Both the position numbers and the translations under genes were made by a program. A model generated the notes under the pieces. It did no database searches. It saw only the letters and a program-made list of their open reading frames with translations, and had not been told where the DNA came from. Below are positions 8,056 to 16,272 of a stretch of 64,000 nucleotides of DNA, one piece after another. The DNA is taken from assembly GCF_900113035.1 (NCBI RefSeq), contig NZ_FONX01000020.1, positions 1 through 64,000 of the forward strand, given 5' to 3'. The DNA comes from Paracidovorax wautersii (lineage in GTDB: Bacteria; Pseudomonadota; Gammaproteobacteria; Burkholderiales; Burkholderiaceae_C). Each line of letters opens with the position of its first letter. Within the stretch, counting starts at the first letter, position 1.

Positions 8056-10520
8056 CAGCCGCAGCTCCCCAGGTGGCCGCACTGCGTGCAGTAGTCGCAG
8101 CCGTCCTTGCGGATCACGGCGTGCGCGCCGCATTCGCTGCATTTCTTGCCGGCCATGGCGGGCGGCATGCCGCTGGGCAGGGGCGGCTCGTCCAGCGGCA
8201 GCACCTGCTGCTGCATGGGCTGCTCGGCGCGCCGCGCCAGGATGCTCTGGATGGCGTAGGCCATGGCGGCGACTTCGGATTCGTGCCAGAGCGGCACGGG
8301 CGTGCCGTCGTCCTTGCGGTGGGTGCCCAGGCGCACAGGGCCGCGGTCCCAGGCCACCTTGCGCATGTCGGACAGTGCCCGTTCCAGGAAGCCGCCGCGC
8401 GCGGCCAGCGACAGCAGGCGCATGCTGGAGGTGATCCACTGCTGCGATTCGCCGCTCTGCCCCACGGGCATGAAGAACTCGATGGCCCGGTCCACCGTGC
8501 CGCCGCGCCCGTCGGGAACGGGCAGGAAGGAGACGACGAGGTAGAGCGTCTTGTGGCCTTCCTGCGTCCAGTATTCGAGCTTTTCGGCCACGGCGGAGAG
8601 GCCGCCCTTGGGCCGGCTTTCGATCACGGCCCGCATCGGGTCCACGGGTGCCGCCGCGGGTTCGGCGGGTGGCGGCGGCGCGGGCACGGCAGCAGGTACG
8701 GTGGGCGCCGTGACCTCCAGCACCGATCCCAGAATGGTGTTGGGCCGGTAGGTGGCCAGCCCCTTCAGGCCCGCCTGCCAGGCCTGGCGGTAGAGACTCT
8801 TGAAGTCTTCGTAGGGGTAGTCCGCCGCCACGTTCACCGTCTTGGAGATGGCCGTGTCCACATAGGGCTGCACGGCCTGCATCATCGCGATGTGGTCGGC
8901 CGCCGGCATCGCCAGGGCCGAGACGAAGTAGTCCGGCAGCCGGCTCACGTCGCCGCCCAGCAGGCGGTAGAGCCGCCAGGCGTGGTCTTCCACCGCGTAT
9001 TCGCTGGTGCTGCCATCCGCCTCGCGCTTGCGGCGGGTGTAGCTCCAGGAGAACGGCGGCTCGATGCCGTTGGAGGCGTTGTCGGCGAAGGCCAGGCTCA
9101 CCGTGCCGGTGGGCGCGATGGACAGCAAATGGCTGTTGCGGATGCCGTGCCGGCGGATCAGCGCCTGGATGTCGGCCGGCAGCCGGCTGGCGAAGGTGCC
9201 TTCGGCCAGGTAGCCATCGGCGTCGAACTTCGGGAAGGCGCCCTTTTCCTGCGCCAGCGCCACCGACGCGCGATAGGCCGCATCGCGCAGATGGCGGGCG
9301 ATGCGCACGGCCATGGCGCGGCCCTCGGGCCGGTCGTAGCGCAGCCGCAGCATGGCGAGCGTGTTGCCCATGCCGGTGAAGCCCACGCCGATGCGCCGCT
9401 TGGCGCTGGATTCCTCGCGCTGCTGCGGCAGCGGCCAGAAGGTGAGGTCCAGCACGTTGTCCAGCGCCCGCACCTGCGTGGCGACGGCGGCCTCGAAGGC
9501 GCCGAAGTCGAAGGCCGGCTCGCCGCCCTGCAGGCCGAAGGGCTGGCGCACGAAGCGCGTGAGGATGATGGGGCCGAGGTCGCAGCAGCCGTAGGATGGC
9601 AGGGGCTGTTCGCCACAAGGATTGGTCGCCGCGATGTCTTCGCAATAGCGCAGGTTGTTGTCTTCGTTGATGTGGTCCAGGAACAAAATGCCCGGCTCGG
9701 CGAAGTCGTAGGCCGACTGCATGATGGTGTCCCACAGCGCGCGGGCGGGCACGGTGCGGTACACCCAGAGGCCGTCGGCGCGGCGGTGGGCGCCCTGGGC
9801 CTGCAGCGCGGCGCCGGGTTCGGCGCGGTGGACGAGTTCCCAGTCGGCGCCCGCCTCCACGGCGGCCATGAAGGCGCCGGGCACGCCGACGGAGACGTTG
9901 AAGTTGTTCCAGCGGCCCGGCGTGCGCTTGGCGGTGATGAAGTCCAGCACGTCGGGGTGGTCGATGCGCAGCACGCCCATCTGCGCGCCGCGCCGCGCGC
10001 CCGCGCTCTCGACCGTGGAGCAGGACTGGTCGAACACGTTGATGTAGCTGCACGGGCCCGAGGCCTGCGAGGCCGTGCCCTTGACGATGGCGCCGCGCGG
10101 GCGGATGCGCGAGAAGTCGTAGCCCACGCCGCCGCCGCGGCGCATGGTCTCGGCGGCCTCGCGCAGCGCCTCGTAGATGCCGGGGTAGCCGCCGTCGTCC
10201 ACGCCCTGGATGCAGTCGCCCACGGGCTGCACGAAGCAGTTGATGAGCGTGGCCTGGATGTCGGTGCCGGCGGCGCTCATGATGCGGCCCGCGCCGATGG
10301 CGCCGGCGCGCAGGTTGGCGAGGAACAGCGCCTCGTGGCGGGCGCGCTGCTCCGCCGGCTCGACGCTGGCCAGCGCGCGCGCCACGCGGGCGAAGAGCGC
10401 TTCGGCGTCGGGCTCGCCGTTCTTCAGGTACTTCTCGCGCAGCACGTCCAGGCTGATGGGCTGGGGCGTATCGGTGGGCTGCGCCGGGAGGTGAAGGTCG
10501 GGGTGGAGGTCGCGTTGCAT
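8055..10520 (-). CDS. nrdJ: Adenosylcobalamin-dependent (class II) ribonucleoside-diphosphate reductase
   Basis: The 821-residue enzyme reduces ribonucleotides to deoxyribonucleotides using a cobalamin-derived radical, so it needs neither oxygen nor a second subunit. The redox-active cysteines are visible in NCFVQPVGDC and SYGCCDLG, and the radical-site finger loop is NPCGEQPLPS with its Asn, Cys and Glu. GGGVGYDFSRIRPRGA and FDQSCSTVESAG are further family blocks. The C-terminal tail is cysteine-rich: CSECGAHAVIRKDGCDYC, then CGHLGSC, a zinc-ribbon-like module that usually shuttles reducing equivalents. ATG 10520 gives the family N-terminus with ISLDVLREKYLKNGEP soon after; frame extends to 10688 but with no family similarity. 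I find no convincing cobalamin riboswitch in 10521-10773. Confidence 0.95.
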   Translation of the reverse strand: MQRDLHPDLHLPAQPTDTPQPISLDVLREKYLKNGEPDAEALFARVARALASVEPAEQRARHEALFLANLRAGAIGAGRIMSAAGTDIQATLINCFVQPVGDCIQGVDDGGYPGIYEALREAAETMRRGGGVGYDFSRIRPRGAIVKGTASQASGPCSYINVFDQSCSTVESAGARRGAQMGVLRIDHPDVLDFITAKRTPGRWNNFNVSVGVPGAFMAAVEAGADWELVHRAEPGAALQAQGAHRRADGLWVYRTVPARALWDTIMQSAYDFAEPGILFLDHINEDNNLRYCEDIAATNPCGEQPLPSYGCCDLGPIILTRFVRQPFGLQGGEPAFDFGAFEAAVATQVRALDNVLDLTFWPLPQQREESSAKRRIGVGFTGMGNTLAMLRLRYDRPEGRAMAVRIARHLRDAAYRASVALAQEKGAFPKFDADGYLAEGTFASRLPADIQALIRRHGIRNSHLLSIAPTGTVSLAFADNASNGIEPPFSWSYTRRKREADGSTSEYAVEDHAWRLYRLLGGDVSRLPDYFVSALAMPAADHIAMMQAVQPYVDTAISKTVNVAADYPYEDFKSLYRQAWQAGLKGLATYRPNTILGSVLEVTAPTVPAAVPAPPPPAEPAAAPVDPMRAVIESRPKGGLSAVAEKLEYWTQEGHKTLYLVVSFLPVPDGRGGTVDRAIEFFMPVGQSGESQQWITSSMRLLSLAARGGFLERALSDMRKVAWDRGPVRLGTHRKDDGTPVPLWHESEVAAMAYAIQSILARRAEQPMQQQVLPLDEPPLPSGMPPAMAGKKCSECGAHAVIRKDGCDYCTQCGHLGSCG

Positions 10521-10773
10521 GTCGGGAGGCCCTCTTGCGCAAGGCTGCCCGGCAGGGCAGCGGGCGCCCTTTTTACACCCGGGGCCGCGCGGCGGGTAGC
10601 CCGCAAGTCCAAGCCCATCCATCCGGCAGGGCTGGCGCAGCAGAGTGCTTGCGGCAGCGCAAGCGGTGCATTGGTTCTCCCCATGCAACGCAGTGTTGTT
10701 CCAGGCGCCCCTGGCAAGACGGCGCAGAGCCCCTACATTCTCAGGCCCTTACAAGATTGAGAAAGCTCTCTGC

Positions 10774-11433
10774 ATGTCCGATACGCAAGCCACCGATGCC
10801 TCTTCGCTCATAGAGCGCCTGAACTGGCGCTACGCCACCAAGAAGATGGACCCGGCCCGCAAGGTGCCGGCCGACAAGCTGGAACGCATCATCGAGGCCG
10901 CCCGCCTGGCCCCCACCTCCAGCGGCCTGCAGCCGTTCGAGCTGCTGGTGGTGACCGACCCGGCCGTGCGCGCCCGCATCCAGCCCATCGCCTGGAACCA
11001 GGGCCAGATCGTGGACAGCTCGCACCTGCTGGTCTTCGCCGCCTGGGACAACTACACGGCCGAGCGCATCAACACCATGTTCGACTACACGAACGAGGTG
11101 CGCGGCTTCACGAACGAGGGCTGGGAAAACTACCGCCAGCAGCTGCTCAACGCCTACCCGCAGCGCGATCCGCAAGTGAACTTCGAGCACGCCGCGCGCC
11201 AGGCCTACATCGCCCTGTCGGCCGCCCTGATGGCCGCCGCCTACGAAGGCGTGGACAGCACGCCCATGGAAGGGTTCGACCCGAACGCGCTGGACGAGAT
11301 CCTGGGCCTGCGCGCACGCCACCTGCGCAGCGTGGCCGTGCTGCCGCTGGGCTATCGCCTGGCCGAGCAGGACTGGCTGGTGAACCTGCCCAAGGTGCGC
11401 CGTCCGCGCGAGCGCTTCGTCACCGAAGTCTGA
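10774..11433 (+). CDS. Nitroreductase family protein (NfsB-like)
   Basis: The 219-residue protein carries the NfsB-type FMN-binding features: LNWRYATKKMDP at about 16-27 (the RYSTKxxD motif), APTSSGLQPFELLVVTD at about 46-62 and HAARQAYIALSAALMAAA. Oxygen-insensitive NAD(P)H nitroreductases of this type reduce nitroaromatics and quinones as FMN dimers in the cytosol. The start at 10774 (ATG after CTCTCTGC) fits the family length; the upstream open frame is not conserved-looking. It diverges from nrdJ across 253 bp that hold both promoters, neither of which I could pin down. Confidence 0.9.
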   Translation: MSDTQATDASSLIERLNWRYATKKMDPARKVPADKLERIIEAARLAPTSSGLQPFELLVVTDPAVRARIQPIAWNQGQIVDSSHLLVFAAWDNYTAERINTMFDYTNEVRGFTNEGWENYRQQLLNAYPQRDPQVNFEHAARQAYIALSAALMAAAYEGVDSTPMEGFDPNALDEILGLRARHLRSVAVLPLGYRLAEQDWLVNLPKVRRPRERFVTEV

Positions 11434-11463
11434 GCGCCCCGGAATCAGGGCCGGGAGCCAGAA

Positions 11464-11513
11464 CCGGCCCCAGCCCTTGATCCGCCTGCGCAATCAGCTA
11501 TTTAATTAATAGC
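11464..11513 (-). repeat. Intergenic hairpin repeat family A, copy 3
   Basis: The core GCTATTTAATTAATAGC (11497-11513) has 6-bp perfect arms. Read on the minus strand it continues as TGATTGCGCAGGCGGATCAA and GGGCTGG, the family A order. It lies between two convergent gene ends (nitroreductase and the GGDEF-EAL gene) and could act as a terminator for both. Confidence 0.7.
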
Positions 11514-11545
11514 AAACGACCTTGCAGCCCCGCGGGCTGCGGGGC

Positions 11546-14260
11546 TCAGCGCACCGATGCCTGCCGGCGCAGCAGCTCGGTGAACTCCTCGGCCGGCAGC
11601 GGCCGGGAGCACAGATACCCCTGGAAGCTGTCGCAGCCGCGCGCATGCAAAAAGGCGCGCTGCTCTTCGGTTTCCACCCCCTCGGCCAGCACCGACAGCC
11701 CCAGGCTGTGGCCCATGGCGATGATGGCCGTGCAGATGGCCATGTCGTCGGTGTTCTGGGGCAGGTCGCGGATGAAGCTGCGGTCGATCTTGAGCACGTC
11801 GATGGGGAAGCGCTTGAGGTGCGCCAGCGACGAATAGCCGGTGCCGAAGTCGTCCACCGCCAGCCGCACGCCGATTTCGCGCAGGCGCAGCAGCACCTGG
11901 CGCGCTTCTTCGGGGCGCTCGGCCAGCGCGCCTTCGGTGATCTCCAGCTCCAGCTGGTGGGCCGGAAAGCCGCTGGCGTGCAGCGCGCCGGCCAGGCCCG
12001 CGACCAGGTCGCTCAGGTGGAACTGCCGGGGCGAGAGGTTGAGCGCCAGCGTGGCCGAGAGCAGGCCCGCGTCCAGCCAGATCCGCCCCTGCCGGCAGAC
12101 CTCTGCCGTCACCCAGTCGCCCAGCGGGCCGATGAGGCCGGTGCTTTCGGCCACGGGAATGAAGCGCGTCGGCGCGATGGGGCCTTCGACCGGGTCGGTC
12201 CAGCGCACCAGCGCCTCGGCGCCGACGATGCGGCCGCTGGCGATGTCCACCTGCGGCTGGTAGTGCATCTGCAGGTGGCCCTCGGCCATGGCCAGACGCA
12301 GCCGGGCTTCGAGCGCCAGCCGCTCGCGCGCGGCGGCCGTCAGCCCCTCGTCGAAGAAGCACCAGGCGCCGCGGCCGTGCGCCTTGGCGCCGTGCACCGC
12401 AGCGTGCGCGCCCTGCAGCAGCGCCTGCGCGGTGGTGCCGTGCGCGGGAAAGAGGGAGATGCCCACGCTGGCGCCGGCCACCACCTCGAAGCCCTCGGGC
12501 GAGCGCCAGGGGTCGGCGGCGGCGGCGATCATGGTCTGGGCGATGGTGCCGGCGTCCTCGGGCTGTCCCAGGCGGCGCGCCAGCACGCCGAGCTCGTCGC
12601 CGCCCAGCCGGCCGACCAGCACGTCGGCCCCCATGGCGGACTGGACCTGCCGGGCGATGTGCTGCAGCACCTGGTCGCCCACCCCGTGGCCGTAGCTGTC
12701 GTTCACGTCCTTGAAGCGGTCGAGGTTGAGCAGCAGCACGGCCATCTGCTCGCCGCCGGGCCGCGCGGCCTTCACGGCTTCGTCCAGGCGCTCGGCGAAG
12801 TGGCTGCGATTGACCAGGGTGGTGAGCGGGTCGTTGTGCGCGAGGAATTCCAGCCGCTGGTACTGGGCCTTTTCCTCGGTGATGTCGGTGAACACGCAGA
12901 CGTAGTGCGTGGTCTCGCCCGCGGCATTGCGCACGGCCGAGAGCGACATGTGCTCGGGGAACACCTCGCCGTTCTTGCGCCGGTTCCAGATCTCGCCCTG
13001 CCAGTGGCCGGAGCGGCCCAGGCGCTCCCACATCGCGGCGTAGAAGGCGCTGTCGTGCCGGCCGGACTTGAAGATGCGCGGCGTCTGGCCCAGCAGCTCG
13101 TCCTCGGTGTAGCCCAGCAGCCGGGTGAAGGCGGAGTTGACCCAGAGGATGCGGCTCTGCGCATCGGTCACGACCACGCCCTCGACGGTGTTGTCCACCA
13201 CGGCGATGGCGAGGCGATGGCGCTCCTCGTCGCGGCGCTGCTCGTCCTCGTCGGCCAGGGTGCCGAGCAGGCGGCGGGGCCGGCCCTGGGCGTCGAGCTG
13301 GCGCCGGCCGTGGGCGCGGAACCAGCGGTACTCGCCGTCGAAGCAGCGCAGCCGCAGGCTTTCGGCGAAGGGCTCGTCCGAGGCCAGCGCATGGCGGGCC
13401 GCGGCCAGCAGGCGCTGCCGGTCCGCCCGCAGCACGCGGGGCAGCAGGCGGAAGTCGTGCGCGAAGTCTTCGCCCTGGTAGCGCAGCAGCCGCTCCACGC
13501 CACCGGCGAAATCGAGCCGGTGCCGGCGCAGGTCCCAGTCCCACACGCCGATGCCGCCGCCGTCGAGCGCCTGCTGCAGCCGCGCCTCGCTGCGCTCCAG
13601 GGCTCGGCGGGTGGCGCGGGTGTCGGTCAGGTCCTGCAGCACGCAGAGCAGGTGTTCGGGCGCGTCGTCGGTGGCGGGGATCAGGCAGGTGGTGCCCAGC
13701 AGGGGCATGCCGGCGGCGTCGTCGTCATATTCATCGTCATCGCTGCCCGCGCCTTGCGCGCCCGGCGCGCGGCACAGGCGGTACTGGGCCACGTCGTTCT
13801 CGGCGGCGCCCGAGCGCAGGCGTTCGGCCAGCCCCGCCACGGCCTGCGGATCGACCGGCCGCACCAGCGCGTGGAAATCGAAGCCCTCCGGCACGGCGCC
13901 GTCGCGGGGCAGGCCGAGCCACTGGCGCAGGCAGGCGTTCATCCACAGCAGGCGCCCGTCGAGCGCGATGCGAGCCATGCCGACAGGCAGCTGCCGGGCG
14001 AGCTGGTCGCGCTCGCGCAGGGTGGCGTTGCGGCGGGCCTCGGCGCGCTGCATGCGCAGCAGCAGCCAGCCCGACAGCGCAGCGCAAAGCCCCACGCACA
14101 GCAGGCTGCCGACACGGTGCAGGAACGCGAGCCGCTCCGCGTCGGCCGTCCAGGCATGGAGCGCCGCGTCGCCAGCCAGCACCCCCAGGATGCCGGCGGC
14201 CAAAGATAGGAAGGCCCCGCGCCATGCGGAGCCCTTCGGGCCAGGGCCCTTGCTGTCCAT
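11546..14260 (-). CDS. Membrane PAS-GGDEF-EAL protein, predicted c-di-GMP phosphodiesterase
   Basis: The 904-residue protein has two membrane helices near the N-terminus (about 16-37 and 53-70), three PAS-like sensor regions (about 85-215, 225-345, 350-475), a GGDEF domain and an EAL domain. The EAL module is intact: EALVRW at 682, ELEITEGAL, DDFGTGYSSL, KIDRSFI and AEGVET. The GGDEF module is altered: the signature reads GGDEL (553-557), the first metal-site Asp is Asn512 (LLNLDRFK), and there is no RxxD inhibitory site in the usual place. I therefore expect c-di-GMP hydrolysis, with the GGDEF domain regulatory (GTP sensing) or only weakly active. It is divergent from purU. The ligand of the PAS domains is unknown. 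Confidence 0.92.
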   Translation of the reverse strand: MDSKGPGPKGSAWRGAFLSLAAGILGVLAGDAALHAWTADAERLAFLHRVGSLLCVGLCAALSGWLLLRMQRAEARRNATLRERDQLARQLPVGMARIALDGRLLWMNACLRQWLGLPRDGAVPEGFDFHALVRPVDPQAVAGLAERLRSGAAENDVAQYRLCRAPGAQGAGSDDDEYDDDAAGMPLLGTTCLIPATDDAPEHLLCVLQDLTDTRATRRALERSEARLQQALDGGGIGVWDWDLRRHRLDFAGGVERLLRYQGEDFAHDFRLLPRVLRADRQRLLAAARHALASDEPFAESLRLRCFDGEYRWFRAHGRRQLDAQGRPRRLLGTLADEDEQRRDEERHRLAIAVVDNTVEGVVVTDAQSRILWVNSAFTRLLGYTEDELLGQTPRIFKSGRHDSAFYAAMWERLGRSGHWQGEIWNRRKNGEVFPEHMSLSAVRNAAGETTHYVCVFTDITEEKAQYQRLEFLAHNDPLTTLVNRSHFAERLDEAVKAARPGGEQMAVLLLNLDRFKDVNDSYGHGVGDQVLQHIARQVQSAMGADVLVGRLGGDELGVLARRLGQPEDAGTIAQTMIAAAADPWRSPEGFEVVAGASVGISLFPAHGTTAQALLQGAHAAVHGAKAHGRGAWCFFDEGLTAAARERLALEARLRLAMAEGHLQMHYQPQVDIASGRIVGAEALVRWTDPVEGPIAPTRFIPVAESTGLIGPLGDWVTAEVCRQGRIWLDAGLLSATLALNLSPRQFHLSDLVAGLAGALHASGFPAHQLELEITEGALAERPEEARQVLLRLREIGVRLAVDDFGTGYSSLAHLKRFPIDVLKIDRSFIRDLPQNTDDMAICTAIIAMGHSLGLSVLAEGVETEEQRAFLHARGCDSFQGYLCSRPLPAEEFTELLRRQASVR

Positions 14261-14328
14261 CGATTTCCTCGCTGCGTGGACCAGGCTGCGCGGCGCCCGC
14301 GCTGCGGTGCTGCGACAATCGCCCGGCT

Positions 14329-15177
14329 ATGACCCAAGCCTACATTCTCACCCTGTCCTGCCCCGATCGACTGGGGCTGGTGCATGCCGTTTCCGGTTTT
14401 TTGCTGGAACAGGACGGCAACATCGAAGAGGCCGCGCAATACAACGACCACGACACCGGCCTGTTCTTCATGCGGCTGCAGTTCGCCTGCGCCACGCACG
14501 ACCAGGCCACGCTGCGTGAGCGCCTGGCCGCCTTCGCCGCGCCGCACCAGATGCGCTGGCACCTGCACGCGGCCAGCGAGCCGGTGCGCACCGTCATCAT
14601 GGTCAGCCGCGAAGGCCACTGCCTGAACGACCTGCTGTTCCGCTGGAAGTCGGGCCTGCTGCCGGTGCACATCGCGGCCATCATCAGCAACCACCGCGAC
14701 TTCTATCAGCTGGCGGCCAGCTACAACGTGCCCTTCCACCACATCCCGGTCACCAAGGACAACAAGGCCCAGGCCGAGGCGCGGCAGTTCGAGATCATCG
14801 AACAGGAAGGCGCGGAGCTGGTGGTGCTGGCGCGCTACATGCAGGTGCTGTCGGACGACATGTGCCGCAAGCTCGAAGGCCGGGCCATCAACATCCACCA
14901 CAGCTTCCTGCCCAGCTTCAAGGGCGCCAAGCCCTACTACCAGGCGCACGACCGCGGCGTGAAGCTGATCGGCGCCACCGCCCACTACGTGACGGCCGAC
15001 CTGGACGAAGGCCCGATCATCGAGCAGGACGTGGCCCGCGCCGACCACACCGACACGGTGGAAGACCTCACGGCCCGCGGCCGCGACACCGAAAGCCAGG
15101 TGCTGGCCCGCGCCGTCAAGTGGCACACCGAGCGCCGCGTGCTGCTCAACGGCCACAAGACCGTCGTCTTCCGCTGA
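14329..15177 (+). CDS. purU: Formyltetrahydrofolate deformylase
   Basis: PurU hydrolyses 10-formyl-THF to formate and THF, balancing the one-carbon pool and feeding PurT. The 282-residue product has the N-terminal ACT domain (YILTLSCPDRLGLVHAVSGF, about 4-23) and the formyltransferase-like domain with LPVHIAAIISNH, LVVLARYMQVLS and the catalytic block INIHHSFLPSFKGAKPYYQA (Asn, His) followed by ATAHYVTADLDEGPIIEQDV with the catalytic Asp. Length is typical (E. coli 280). ATG 14329 starts the ACT domain directly. The LysR gene follows after 10 bases on the same strand. Confidence 0.96.
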   Translation: MTQAYILTLSCPDRLGLVHAVSGFLLEQDGNIEEAAQYNDHDTGLFFMRLQFACATHDQATLRERLAAFAAPHQMRWHLHAASEPVRTVIMVSREGHCLNDLLFRWKSGLLPVHIAAIISNHRDFYQLAASYNVPFHHIPVTKDNKAQAEARQFEIIEQEGAELVVLARYMQVLSDDMCRKLEGRAINIHHSFLPSFKGAKPYYQAHDRGVKLIGATAHYVTADLDEGPIIEQDVARADHTDTVEDLTARGRDTESQVLARAVKWHTERRVLLNGHKTVVFR

Positions 15178-15187
15178 AGCCTCCGCC

Positions 15188-16135
15188 ATGGCCACCGGCA
15201 GCAGCACCCCGAAGGACGCCTTTTCCACACGCGGCCAGGACGGCGGCGCCGCCAACTGGGCCAGCGGGGCGCGGCGCATCCCGCCCATCCAGTGCCTGGT
15301 CACCTTCGAGGCGCTGGCCCGCCTGCGCAGCGTGACGCAGTCAGCCGAGGAGCTGTGCGTGACGCCCAGCGCCGTGAGCCACCGCGTCAAGCAGCTCGAA
15401 CAGATCCTGGGCACGCGGCTCTTCGGGCGGGCGGATTTCTCCCTCACCACCGAAGGCAGCGCCTACCTGGCCCAGGTGCGCGAAGGCCTGAGCGCGCTGC
15501 AGCGCTTCCCGGGCAGCGACGCCACGCCGGGCAAGCGCCGGCTGAAACTGGCCGTCACGCCCACGTTCGCGCGCGCCATCCTGATCCCGCGGCTGCGGCA
15601 GTTCACCGAGGTCTATCCCGAGATCGACCTGGCGCTGCAGGTCTCCATCCCGCTGCTGGACGTGGTGGCGGAAGACGCCGATCTGGTCGTGCGCTTCGGC
15701 CCCGGCCACTACGCCGACATGGAGCATGTGGAGATCGCGCGCGACATGGTCACGCCGCTGGCCTCGCCCGCCTTCCTGCGCGAGCACGGCCCCTTCGAGC
15801 GGCCCGGGGACCTGGAAGGCATCCCGCTGCTGCGCAGCCCGCTGGAGCCCTGGCGCACCTGGTTCGCCGCCTGCGGCCTGGACTGGCCCGCGCCCAGCGA
15901 GGGCTCGCAGTTCAACGACATCGGCCTGATGTGCGATGCCGCCGCCGCCGGCATGGGCGTGGCGCTGGTGCGCCTGAAGCTGGGCGCGCCCTGGCTGGAC
16001 CAGGGCACGCTGGTGCGGCTCTTCGACATCCAGGCGCCCAGCCCGCATGCGCACTACCTGTGCTGGCGCACCGGCACCATGGACCGCTGGGAATGCGCGG
16101 CCTTCGCCGAATGGCTGCAGCGGGCGATGAACTGA
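15188..16135 (+). CDS. LysR family transcriptional regulator (GcvA-like)
   Basis: The 315-residue product has an LTTR helix-turn-helix at about 32-92 (FEALARLRSVTQSAEELCVT, SAVSHRVKQLEQILGTRLF) after a 30-residue flexible N-terminal extension, then a periplasmic-binding-like effector domain with LKLAVTPTFARAILIPRL. PSAVSHRVKQLE and the FNDIGLMCDAAAAGMGVAL segment are typical of the GcvA subgroup. Its targets are not evident: it follows purU closely, so it may be co-transcribed with it rather than control a divergent neighbour. Confidence 0.92.
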   Translation: MATGSSTPKDAFSTRGQDGGAANWASGARRIPPIQCLVTFEALARLRSVTQSAEELCVTPSAVSHRVKQLEQILGTRLFGRADFSLTTEGSAYLAQVREGLSALQRFPGSDATPGKRRLKLAVTPTFARAILIPRLRQFTEVYPEIDLALQVSIPLLDVVAEDADLVVRFGPGHYADMEHVEIARDMVTPLASPAFLREHGPFERPGDLEGIPLLRSPLEPWRTWFAACGLDWPAPSEGSQFNDIGLMCDAAAAGMGVALVRLKLGAPWLDQGTLVRLFDIQAPSPHAHYLCWRTGTMDRWECAAFAEWLQRAMN

Positions 16136-16194
16136 CCGCGCCACGGCCCCGCCCCACCTGCCGCTGCGCCCCCTGGCCGCCCGAAGCGGCCATT

Positions 16195-16247
16195 CCTGCC
16201 GCCAGCGCCCACCCCGCCTGCGCCAGCCGCTATTGAATCAATAGCGG
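16195..16247 (-). repeat. Intergenic hairpin repeat family A, copy 4
   Basis: CCGCTATTGA (16227-16236) and TCAATAGCGG (16238-16247) form a perfect 10-bp inverted repeat with a single-base centre, the tightest hairpin in the family. On the minus strand it is followed by CTGGCGCAGGCGGGGTGG, matching the other copies. It lies between the LysR gene end and the helicase start, only about 25 bases before the latter. Confidence 0.7.
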
Positions 16248-16272
16248 CACACCTCCAATCCCTCACCGCACC

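Noticed and set aside
10521-10773. Possible cobalamin riboswitch upstream of nrdJ
   Set aside because: I looked for the B12-box core and flanking stems on the minus strand and could not find them; a covariance search would be needed to be certain.
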